This document shows positions 18,395 to 25,573 of a DNA stretch of 64,000 bases, in pieces. This DNA comes from a bacterium (lineage in GTDB: Bacteria; Cyanobacteriota; Vampirovibrionia; Gastranaerophilales; Gastranaerophilaceae). The notes under the pieces were generated by a model that did no database searches, had not been told where the DNA came from, and saw only the letters and a list, made by a program, of their open reading frames with translations. Location of the stretch: contig JAGCBH010000015.1 in assembly GCA_017652265.1 (NCBI GenBank), positions 1-64,000 on the forward strand, in the 5' to 3' direction. How positions within the stretch are numbered: the first letter of the stretch is position 1; every line of letters begins with the position of its first letter. Made by a program: the position numbers and the translations under genes.

Positions 18395-18424
18395 ATTATA
18401 ACACGAAATATAATAAGTTTTCAA
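18395..18424 (-). promoter_or_regulatory. Promoter for leaderless ldpA mRNA
   Basis: TTGAAA (18419-18424), an 18-base spacer and an extended TGTTATAAT (TATAAT at 18395-18400). The box ends six bases before the ATG, so transcription should begin at or next to the start codon. Confidence 0.7.
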
Positions 18425-18525
18425 ATTTTAAAGCATAACACAACAGAAAAGAGTTTACGAAACACCAGCAAATTTTGGCATTGTTTATTAGTTTTTAAAA
18501 ATATTGATTAACACTGAAAAAAGTA

Positions 18526-19182
18526 CTAAAATTTTCCTTTTGACATCTGTTTTAGTTTATCTTGTAATGTAACAATTTGTTTGTCACTTGGCAATACAAA
18601 TGTAGAGTCGGGTAATTCTTTTGTATCCGCTTTCAATAAATTAGTAATATTTTCAACTGTTTCTAAATATGTATTTTTATATTTTATTTTCAAATAAACA
18701 GCAATGCCGAGTTTGTCATTTATGCATGCTTCATAATTATCACCATATTTTATTAATCTGCAATTAAATCCGTTCATTTTTGCATTATTATCAACAAATT
18801 CAAATTTATTCCCGCTAAGTACGTAGAAACTATTAGGCTTATCCCAATCTAACAACTCTGAAGCGATATTCCCCATTTTTGTTTCATTTGCCCATTTAGA
18901 AGAATTATTATACATTACAGTATTTTTACCGTCATTTAATACAGTAAACATATAATTCTTTCCATGATTTGATGACATGCTATATTTCCATAAATCTTTT
19001 TTAATATACGATTGATAATACATATCCGAAAGGGAAAGTGTTTCAAACTCTAATGCATATGATTTTTGTGCTTGTTGAACAGCTTTCATATCTTTTGCGT
19101 ATTCTTCCACACTGTCATATTCCTTTGTGCAACCAGTAGCTAAACATACTGCAGCAATAGCTAACACTAAAAATTTCTTCAA
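18526..19182 (-). CDS. Lipoprotein, LolA/LppX-like fold suspected
   Basis: 218 residues with a type II signal peptide and lipobox LATGC (Cys at 18), so it is a membrane-anchored lipoprotein. The mature part is beta-rich ('KNYMFTVLNDGKNTVMYNN', 'LKIKYKNTYLETVENITNLL') and in size and pattern resembles proteins with the LolA/LppX half-barrel fold that bind lipids. This is a fold-level impression only. It sits between ldpA and tRNA-Leu on the same strand. Confidence 0.65.
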   Translation of the reverse strand: MKKFLVLAIAAVCLATGCTKEYDSVEEYAKDMKAVQQAQKSYALEFETLSLSDMYYQSYIKKDLWKYSMSSNHGKNYMFTVLNDGKNTVMYNNSSKWANETKMGNIASELLDWDKPNSFYVLSGNKFEFVDNNAKMNGFNCRLIKYGDNYEACINDKLGIAVYLKIKYKNTYLETVENITNLLKADTKELPDSTFVLPSDKQIVTLQDKLKQMSKGKF

Positions 19183-19212
19183 AAATTATCCCCTAACATT
19201 ACTTATTACGGT

Positions 19213-19243
19213 AAAAGCAGTCTATTTCTAGCAGACTGCTTTT
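19213..19243 (-). terminator. Terminator of tRNA-Leu
   Basis: An 11-bp stem (AAAAGCAGTCT with AGACTGCTTTT) and a 9-base loop, just downstream of the tRNA-Leu 3' end on the minus strand, ending in a short T run. Confidence 0.7.
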
Positions 19244-19252
19244 TGTTCAAAC

Positions 19253-19331
19253 TGGGCATGAAGAGACTCGAACTCCCATGCTTTCGCACTAGTTCCTAAG
19301 ACTAGCGTGTCTACCATTCCACCACATGCCC
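19253..19331 (-). tRNA. tRNA-Leu (anticodon UAG)
   Basis: The minus strand folds as a tRNA: acceptor GGGCATG with CATGCCC, D arm, anticodon stem CTAGT/ACTAG around the loop CTTAGGA (anticodon TAG), a short extra arm closed by GCGAAAGC, and a T arm with GTTCGAGTC. The extra arm and anticodon identify leucine. The discriminator is A, and CCA is not encoded. Confidence 0.9.
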
Positions 19332-19378
19332 ATATTTAGTCATATTTCGTTCGGCAGAGTACCACATGCCTATATTTA
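19321..19378 (-). repeat. Direct repeat duplicating the 5' end of tRNA-Leu
   Basis: 'ACCACATGCCCATATTTA' (19321-19338), covering the first bases of the tRNA, recurs with one mismatch at 19361-19378, 40 bases away. The 22-base spacer contains TCGGCAGAGT, also found in the dispersed repeats at 27564 and 34125. It looks like a very small insertion that duplicated its target. Confidence 0.6.
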
Positions 19379-19414
19379 TTTGTCAAAACAGTTACTTTTG
19401 TAACTACTCAGTAG

Positions 19415-19443
19415 ATTATAGATAAATCGGAAATTATTGTCAA
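19415..19443 (-). promoter_or_regulatory. Consensus sigma70 promoter of tRNA-Leu
   Basis: TTGACA and TATAAT with exactly 17 bases between them, a perfect match to the consensus. The -35 box overlaps the last codons of the aminopeptidase gene. Transcription would start near 19408, about 77 bases upstream of the mature tRNA. Confidence 0.85.
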
Positions 19444-20546
19444 ATGATAAATTTGCCGTTTTCGTATATCAAAATACCGTCAGCATAAATTTTGCCGCCG
19501 TTTTTCATATTCTTTATCATGTCCCAGTGAAGGCCTGATACGTTTTTACCGCCGGTTTCAGGATATGACGCTCCGACTGCCATATGAATAGAGCCGCCGA
19601 TTTTTTCGTCAAAAAGTATGTTTCCGGTAACTTCCTGGATTTCGTCATTAGTGCCAATAGCAATTTCGCCAATTCCTCTTGAACCCTCATCCATATCAAA
19701 CATGGAATTTACAAAATCTTCACCGCTTTCACATTTAACTCCGGTAACTTTACCGTTTTCTATTGTCAGATGAACCCCTTTTGCCTCATTTCCTCTGTAA
19801 TTTTGCGGGAAATCAAAATAAATTTTGCCGTTAATTTTATCTTCAACAGGGGAAGTAAAAACTTCTCCGTCAGGATAATTATTCAGGCCTGAGCAGCTTA
19901 TCCATTTTCTACCCTCAACCCCAAACGTAATATCTGTATCTTCGCCGACAATTCTGACTTCCTTTACGTTATTCAGATAATTTGCCCATTTGGTTTGTTT
20001 TTCGTCAAGCTCTCTTAATTTCTGAACAGGATTATCTAAATTCAGATAGCAAGAGTTATACAAAAATTCTGTATATTCTGCCAAAGACATTTTTGCTTCC
20101 TGAGCAAGCGCATTTGTAGGATAATCTGCAATTACCCATTTAGCCTCATTTCTTGCCGAACGTCCAAGCAGAATTTCCGATAGCTTTTTTGTCGCCTTTC
20201 CTCTGCGGGCAAGTTTTTCCAAATTGGCACGTTTCATATTTTTTGTATTGGTAGGCGCGCCAATGGATATGAATTTATCTGCTTTTTCGTATTCTAATTG
20301 GGTTATCGGATCAACATAGTCTAATTGTTCGTCAGATGCATTTTTGAGAAATATCTCACCTGCACCGTCAAGAGCAATTCTGACAACAGGATTACCGCCC
20401 TTTTCCACTACTCTTTTATAAATTTCCTTCAGCAAAGGTTGTGATTCAATACTGTCGGAACGAATTACAACCAAATCACCTTTCTGAACATCAGTTGAAT
20501 AATCAACAAGAACTTCTGCATATTTTCTTAAAATATTACTAGACAC
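19440..20546 (-). CDS. Aminopeptidase, M29 family
   Basis: 368 residues starting with GTG. A strong GGAGG six bases upstream fixes this start, which overlaps the end of lpxA by eight bases. The sequence matches M29 metallo-aminopeptidases (AmpS/PepS/thermophilic aminopeptidase T) from 'KGDLVVIRSDSIESQPLLKE' to 'GGKNVSGLHWDMI', where Glu, His and Asp residues hold the two metals. It removes N-terminal residues from peptides in the cytoplasm. Length is close to the family norm (~370-410). Coupling to lpxA suggests only a shared transcript. Confidence 0.85.
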   Translation of the reverse strand: MSSNILRKYAEVLVDYSTDVQKGDLVVIRSDSIESQPLLKEIYKRVVEKGGNPVVRIALDGAGEIFLKNASDEQLDYVDPITQLEYEKADKFISIGAPTNTKNMKRANLEKLARRGKATKKLSEILLGRSARNEAKWVIADYPTNALAQEAKMSLAEYTEFLYNSCYLNLDNPVQKLRELDEKQTKWANYLNNVKEVRIVGEDTDITFGVEGRKWISCSGLNNYPDGEVFTSPVEDKINGKIYFDFPQNYRGNEAKGVHLTIENGKVTGVKCESGEDFVNSMFDMDEGSRGIGEIAIGTNDEIQEVTGNILFDEKIGGSIHMAVGASYPETGGKNVSGLHWDMIKNMKNGGKIYADGILIYENGKFII

Positions 20547-21357
20547 TTACAACCTCCATCTCAAGAGACTGGTGACCGTTTTTGTGAGATTTTAACAAAA
20601 CACCGCGTTTTGATGTTTGGATAAATTCTATCATTTTTTCAATATATTCATTCATCGGAATTTCATCTTTTATCTTCTCAATAGCCTGAGATGTATTATA
20701 ATCAGGTGAAACAAGGAGTTTAAACGCGTTATTTACATCTGTTCTGATTTCTTGTGAAACACCTCTGCGTTTCATCGCAATAACATTTAAGCCATCCGGA
20801 ACAGGAGGTCTGCCTTCGCCTTTAGAATAAGGCAAAATATCTTGACGGGAAGCTGAAAATCCACTGATTATTGCCATATCACCTATTCTGATATTTTGAT
20901 GGAATACGCTCATTCCGCCTACAAATGCTCCAAATCCGACATGAACATGCCCGCCTAATGTTACAAGATTTGCCAGAATTACCTGATCTTCAAGAACACA
21001 GTTATGAGCAATATGTGCACCAACCATTATCAGACATTTTTTACCTATTCTTGTTGTACAATCACCGCAATTCGCACCTCTGTGAATCGTTACATTTTCT
21101 TTTATAATCGTACCGTCGCCGATTACAACTTTGGTAGGCTCACCTTTGTAGCCCAAATCCTGAGGTTCCGAACCAATAGTTGCAAACGGGCTTATCGTAC
21201 AACCTTCGCCGATTTCGGCATGCTCAATAAAGGCATTCGCAATGACTCTTGTTTTGCTGCCTATCTTTACGTCTTCACCGATAACTACATAAGGTCCGAT
21301 TATTGCATCATCGGCTATAACTGCTGTCGGGTGTATAACTGCGGTTTTGTCTATCAT
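20539..21357 (-). CDS. lpxA: UDP-N-acetylglucosamine acyltransferase
   Basis: 272 residues. The N-terminal ~190 residues are a left-handed beta-helix of hexapeptide repeats ('PTAVIADDAIIGPYVVIGED' and onward), and the catalytic-His segment GAHIAHNCVL is present. A helical C-terminal domain follows. LpxA carries out the first step of lipid A synthesis, transferring a 3-hydroxyacyl chain from acyl carrier protein to UDP-GlcNAc, so this organism should make lipopolysaccharide. lpxD, lpxB and fabZ are not adjacent. GAGGAG lies eight bases before the ATG. Confidence 0.9.
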   Translation of the reverse strand: MIDKTAVIHPTAVIADDAIIGPYVVIGEDVKIGSKTRVIANAFIEHAEIGEGCTISPFATIGSEPQDLGYKGEPTKVVIGDGTIIKENVTIHRGANCGDCTTRIGKKCLIMVGAHIAHNCVLEDQVILANLVTLGGHVHVGFGAFVGGMSVFHQNIRIGDMAIISGFSASRQDILPYSKGEGRPPVPDGLNVIAMKRRGVSQEIRTDVNNAFKLLVSPDYNTSQAIEKIKDEIPMNEYIEKMIEFIQTSKRGVLLKSHKNGHQSLEMEVVSV

Positions 21358-21369
21358 AAGTTTGCTCCT

Positions 21370-21398
21370 CTAATATAATACTCACGCTATTATATTAG
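21370..21398 (-). promoter_or_regulatory. Inverted repeat against the lpxA ribosome-binding site
   Basis: An 11-bp perfect inverted repeat (CTAATATAATA) around a 7-base centre. Its end touches the GAGGAG Shine-Dalgarno of lpxA. It could be an operator or a hairpin in the 5' leader that limits ribosome access or protects the mRNA end. Confidence 0.5.
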
Positions 21399-21449
21399 TA
21401 TAAACATTTGTTATAACCCGATAACTTTATATAAATTTAATATGCATAA

Positions 21450-21728
21450 CTATTTGTCAACGGCTGACAATTTATGATTTTTATAAGCAACCAATGCCTG
21501 TGCAAGTTGATCCGGACAGCTTGTACCTCTTCCTCTACAGTCAATACCTTCTAAACGGGCAATAACTTCATCTATTTTCATACCTTGTACAAGTTTGCCT
21601 ATTCCCTGAAGGTTACCGTGACATCCGCCCATAACCTGCAAGTCCTCAACCGTATCACCATTAATTGCTATCTGCATTAATTGAGAGCATACACCCTGCG
21701 GTTTATACTGAAAAACTTCTGTTGCCAT
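21450..21728 (-). CDS. TSCPD-domain protein (TIGR03905 type)
   Basis: 92 residues covering a complete stand-alone TSCPD domain: 'GVCSQLMQIAINGDTVEDL', GGCHGN and CRGRGTSCPDQLA, with four conserved Cys. The same domain ends some class II ribonucleotide reductases (NrdJ) and occurs alone in many bacteria, with unknown function; metal binding is likely. GGAG lies seven bases before the ATG. The gene starts one base before the stop of the small membrane protein gene upstream, so they are probably co-translated. Confidence 0.8.
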   Translation of the reverse strand: MATEVFQYKPQGVCSQLMQIAINGDTVEDLQVMGGCHGNLQGIGKLVQGMKIDEVIARLEGIDCRGRGTSCPDQLAQALVAYKNHKLSAVDK

Positions 21729-21729
21729 A

Positions 21730-21918
21730 CTAATACTCCAATGCTTTTTGTTCTGCGTCTTTTATATAATTTTCTTTTTGCGCACTTGCAGCATTTACTT
21801 TAGATATAACTTTTTCTTTCTTTAAATAAACTTCAGCTTTCTGCAGTAAAACATCCTGGTGTTGAAACAAAATAACCGCACCAAGCGCAATGATTAACAG
21901 AACGATAAACTTCCACAT
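21730..21918 (-). CDS. Small single-pass membrane protein
   Basis: 62 residues: a membrane helix at 2-20 (WKFIVLLIIALGAVILF), then a charged helical tail with alternating Lys/Glu. GGAGG nine bases before the ATG and tight packing with the TSCPD gene support it. No family recognised. Confidence 0.65.
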   Translation of the reverse strand: MWKFIVLLIIALGAVILFQHQDVLLQKAEVYLKKEKVISKVNAASAQKENYIKDAEQKALEY

Positions 21919-22001
21919 AAAATATAACCTCCAACTGTCAACATCCCCAGTATATCACACTACGTTTATATTAGTCAATCAAACAGAAAAATACGTTGAA
22001 G

Positions 22002-22268
22002 CTACTTTTCTTTGTTACCAAATATTGCACCAAGAACAGTAAAACTTGCCGACAAAAGAGGCATACCAATCATCATAACTTTATCCCAAGTAGTCAAACC
22101 ACTTGATTCCGACTCATTGGACATAAATCTTTGTGCATCCTGACGTGATACTCTGCCGAATATCACGTTATCACCTTTGTACATTATAGGTCTGCCGCCT
22201 TCCGTACGTCCCGGCGAATAGTAGGCTCCCGGACTATAATAAATATTGTTACAACCATTTGTTGACAT
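22002..22268 (-). CDS. Small protein with C-terminal hydrophobic segment
   Basis: 88 residues. The N-terminal part is Tyr/Gly/Pro-rich (NNIYYSPGAYYSPGR), and residues ~64-82 are hydrophobic (VMMIGMPLLSASFTVLGAIFG), so it may be tail-anchored. A GGAGAG site lies ~11 bases before the ATG, directly below an AT-rich hairpin. No family recognised. Confidence 0.6.
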   Translation of the reverse strand: MSTNGCNNIYYSPGAYYSPGRTEGGRPIMYKGDNVIFGRVSRQDAQRFMSNESESSGLTTWDKVMMIGMPLLSASFTVLGAIFGNKEK

Positions 22269-22287
22269 GATCTATGCTCTCTCCATA

Positions 22288-22306
22288 TATATATAAAGTA
22301 TATATA
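22288..22306 (-). promoter_or_regulatory. AT-rich hairpin upstream of a ribosome-binding site
   Basis: TATATATA, a 3-base loop and TATATATA, ending three bases before the GGAGAG ribosome site of the gene starting at 22268. It is weak in energy, but its placement resembles that at lpxA and at the RTX gene. Confidence 0.35.
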
Positions 22307-22354
22307 GCCCCGAAAATTGACCTTTTAAATTTTGAAATTTACAATACTTTACAA

Positions 22355-22726
22355 TTAGTCTAAAATAAGTACTCTTGTGCCTGTTCCTACATTAGAACTA
22401 AAATCTGTCATAACTTGAGCCGGAACATTCACCTCCGGCAGTGAACCATTAGGGAAATGATTAAATCTGTTAACACTGTTCGGACAATAATATCCGTTAT
22501 TTCTAAAGAACGCGGGATTGCTGTTAACGGGCGGTGTAATTCCCGTAAAATTACCGTTATTGTAAAAACCTGCTCTGTGCGGAGGATTATAATATCCCTG
22601 ATTATAACCGTAATCATTCCAGCCTGTATTAAACCAGTTGCCTATTTTAGAAAAGACTCCGGCATCCGCCGATAAACTGCAACAAATAAGCAGACATAAA
22701 ATACCTAAAACTTTAAAACAATTCAT
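22355..22726 (-). CDS. Small secreted Asn/Tyr-rich protein
   Basis: 123 residues from the ATG at 22726 (AAGGAG eight bases away); a GTG one codon upstream is an alternative. A signal peptide (1-~23, ending SADAG) precedes a mature part of low complexity, rich in Asn, Gly, Tyr, Phe and Pro (NDYGYNQGYYNPPHRAGFYN). Probably exported; function unknown. Confidence 0.65.
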   Translation of the reverse strand: MNCFKVLGILCLLICCSLSADAGVFSKIGNWFNTGWNDYGYNQGYYNPPHRAGFYNNGNFTGITPPVNSNPAFFRNNGYYCPNSVNRFNHFPNGSLPEVNVPAQVMTDFSSNVGTGTRVLILD

Positions 22727-22789
22727 CACCCAAACTCCTTTAGTGACATTCTAAAAGTTAAGATTGAGTTTTTAAATTCTCTTACACGG

Positions 22790-23719
22790 CTAATCCGTAT
22801 ACATACCCCAAAAAGCGTTAAGCAAAGAATTCCAGAAACCTTTCTTCCGTGTATTTATTTCTTCCTCTTTAGGTATAATGTGAGTTTGGATATACTTAAC
22901 TCCTATCATTCTGTCATAATAATTAGGAACTCTTTTGTTTGATGTAATTTTCTCAATTTCTTCCGCACGTTTTTCAGGTGTCATATTTTTCAGTTTTTTA
23001 ATAATCCACATTGCAACCTTGTTACCTGTCGGAAAATCTTTTAATTTTCTAAAACCGCCATAATCCAAATTGGTATTCAGTTTAATGTTTTTGTAATCAT
23101 AGTCCAAAAACTCTAATCCTTTATCAGACAATTTGATTTTTTTTCGCGGTAATACATCGTCATTACTTACATAACGGGTAACCATAAATCCGTCTAAGAC
23201 ATTTCCGAAATAAAATTTTGTCCAATCGGAATTTTCACTTGCATTTAAAAATAGTGCATTGTTTTGTTCGGCACAATTACCGAATTCTTTGTCAATATGA
23301 TTAATTAAAACAGTATATTCACTGTCATCAAAAATTTTTAGTGCATATTTCTTTTTACCAATTTTAAAACTCACAACATCCGCAAAATTTCCGCTGCCGA
23401 CATATCTGAATTTTGTTGAATCATTTTCGCCGATAAGTCCGTATTTAAAAAGAAATTCGTTAAAAATTCTTGAGCATTTTTTATTCGCAAAAAAAACTGT
23501 TTTTCTCTGTATTGCAACCAATTGCGAAAACATCTTATAAAGATCTTTTATAAAATTTGCACGTTCGGCAATAGGAACGTTAGTTAACCATTCACACGGT
23601 ACAGAACCGACTGCTCCGCCGGATTTTGGGAATGAATAGGCCAAACTTCGTATAGTAGAATTATTGTAAATATTTCCTTTTAATGTTGATGTTAAACCCT
23701 TAAACGTTATATCTTGCAT
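22790..23719 (-). CDS. Protein-kinase-like fold protein
   Basis: 309 residues from the ATG at 23719. GGAAG lies seven bases upstream, so an earlier in-frame ATG at 23767, inside the preceding gene, is rejected. Residues ~105-130 read RYVGSGNFADVVSF and KKYALKIFDD, matching the glycine-rich loop (GxGxF..V) and the VAIK Lys of protein kinases. Near 206-221, 'LDYDYKNIKLNTNLDYGGF' matches the catalytic loop (D-x4-N) and the metal-binding D-x-G. Spacing between these last two is short, so it is an atypical kinase or pseudokinase. The N-terminus (MQDITFKGL) has no signal peptide. It follows the 555-residue membrane protein by 16 bases, in one transcript. Confidence 0.55.
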   Translation of the reverse strand: MQDITFKGLTSTLKGNIYNNSTIRSLAYSFPKSGGAVGSVPCEWLTNVPIAERANFIKDLYKMFSQLVAIQRKTVFFANKKCSRIFNEFLFKYGLIGENDSTKFRYVGSGNFADVVSFKIGKKKYALKIFDDSEYTVLINHIDKEFGNCAEQNNALFLNASENSDWTKFYFGNVLDGFMVTRYVSNDDVLPRKKIKLSDKGLEFLDYDYKNIKLNTNLDYGGFRKLKDFPTGNKVAMWIIKKLKNMTPEKRAEEIEKITSNKRVPNYYDRMIGVKYIQTHIIPKEEEINTRKKGFWNSLLNAFWGMYTD

Positions 23720-23735
23720 AATCAAACTTCCGCTT

Positions 23736-25403
23736 TTACGCAGCTTTTTGGGCGTTCTTTTCGTCACTGTAATCAGTCATGCCCGGGAATGAGTTTTTGC
23801 CGGTTGTAACTTTTGTAATCCAGAACTGAATTTTCGGTATAAGAGTTGATAAGAACAATGCCGATATTGCAAAGCCTACAAATCTGTTTAATCCGGCTTT
23901 CCGCATATTGGCACGGTCAAATTTTTCAATAAAATCAATAGTTATATCGACTCCTTCTTTCTTGGCTTTTTTGATTATCTGTTCTATAAATACCTGCATT
24001 TCGTTTTCTTTGCTCAATAAAGATCTGTGTGAAACAAATCCGAACGGATTCTTGTGAGCATAGTCAAGTGAACTTCCAAACATTTCATTGTTTGAAGCAA
24101 GTCCGTACAAGTTATCCAAGAATTCAGCCATATTTAAGGCTCCGCCTTTGAATAATTTTTCTGCCTGGTCTTTAGTTATTTTTGATATTCCGGCAATATC
24201 AGGCTGTAATTTAGACATAGCCTTTGCCCTTGATATAAATTCATTTCTTACAGACTTTGGTATTGATTCGTTATTTTCCAGCAGTCTTATGAATTCATCA
24301 AGATTTGCAACTCCTTTTTTACCGAACAAATCGTTAATTTCATTAGTAAAGTATTTCATATTCTCTTCTTCGCCGAATGCCAGTTTTCTCAAGTCCTCAG
24401 GCTTAATTTTACCGCTCTTCACATCAGCTTCAAAAGCAAGTTTTAACTGGTCAACAACCTGTTGGGATGCAACCGGATCTATTCTTGTTGTTGAACCGTC
24501 TTCAATAAGATTTAATAATGAATCAATGTGACCTATCGCAAACATATAGAAATAAATTGATGATAAATCACGGAACATAACTTCAACCCGTTCGTGATTA
24601 TTCCTTGAATTTATTGTTCTTCCTGTCGTAATACCAAGGTCAGTAGATAAAAGCTGGTACACATTGTCGTGTTCAAGGTGATTTGCCAATGTCAAAAGAC
24701 TCTGCGCAAAACCGTTTGCCGCACCAAATTTAACATCTTTATCCTGCTGTTTTTTATCGGAATTTTGTAATTCTAAGGTATCTTCATAAGCAATTGTCTT
24801 GTCTTTTTCTTGTTCATTCTGTCCCAGAATTTGTGCTTTTGCTTCCTCTATTGCCTGATTTTTCTTCGCTTCACGTTTATTGTGCAGATTAACCGTAATT
24901 CTCTGATTAATCTTAGGAACGACAAAACCAACAAGAACATTCGCCAGAATTACGCTTGCTGCGACTTTAGCAAATTTGAATATTGCAATACTTGTTTCGT
25001 TAACAAGTTTATTTGCTTTCCGCAGAACTTTACCATCCTTGACTTTGTCTTTGCCGTATTCCTCAATATAATTTACAAGCGGATCACGAACCGCATCCTG
25101 ACCGACATCAAACTTGGAATTAACAAGTTTAAGCAGCTTGGAACCGATAAAATCATTCATTCTGTTAAAGAGTTTAACTCCGCCGAACCAGAACAATGCG
25201 CCGATAAATTCTTCGGTAAATCTTTCTCTGCCCTCATCAAATCCGCCTCTTTTAGTAGACTGAACAGTTCTTCCTCCGGTTACAAAACATTCTAAGCCGA
25301 TAACAGGCAACAAAGCACCCGTACCCACTCCTCTTATAAGACGGCGGGCAAAGTCATAGTTCTTTATTGGTTTCGGTTTTATCGCATCTATTGGTATCGG
25401 CAT
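23736..25403 (-). CDS. Large protein with several hydrophobic segments, unknown family
   Basis: 555 residues. Hydrophobic stretches occur near the N-terminus ('VGTGALLPVIGLECFVTG'), at ~85-95, at ~150-170 ('VAASVILANVLVGFVVP') and near the C-terminus ('FVGFAISALFLSTLIPKI'). Between ~180 and ~510 lies a mostly helical, charged soluble region. I do not recognise a domain. No strong ribosome site precedes the ATG. It is immediately upstream of the kinase-like gene, so the two products may work together. Confidence 0.6.
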   Translation of the reverse strand: MPIPIDAIKPKPIKNYDFARRLIRGVGTGALLPVIGLECFVTGGRTVQSTKRGGFDEGRERFTEEFIGALFWFGGVKLFNRMNDFIGSKLLKLVNSKFDVGQDAVRDPLVNYIEEYGKDKVKDGKVLRKANKLVNETSIAIFKFAKVAASVILANVLVGFVVPKINQRITVNLHNKREAKKNQAIEEAKAQILGQNEQEKDKTIAYEDTLELQNSDKKQQDKDVKFGAANGFAQSLLTLANHLEHDNVYQLLSTDLGITTGRTINSRNNHERVEVMFRDLSSIYFYMFAIGHIDSLLNLIEDGSTTRIDPVASQQVVDQLKLAFEADVKSGKIKPEDLRKLAFGEEENMKYFTNEINDLFGKKGVANLDEFIRLLENNESIPKSVRNEFISRAKAMSKLQPDIAGISKITKDQAEKLFKGGALNMAEFLDNLYGLASNNEMFGSSLDYAHKNPFGFVSHRSLLSKENEMQVFIEQIIKKAKKEGVDITIDFIEKFDRANMRKAGLNRFVGFAISALFLSTLIPKIQFWITKVTTGKNSFPGMTDYSDEKNAQKAA

Positions 25404-25573
25404 AATGTTATTCGAGTCTAAATTACATCCCTATAATGTTCGTAAATGTATTTTTTTGCGTAATTTCACAATTTTGTAAATCAATTGTTACATAAATAAC
25501 AAAAAAAGGCAAATTTTTTATTGCAATATGCTTAATATATATAATTGATATATTAAAACAAGAGGAATAGGAA

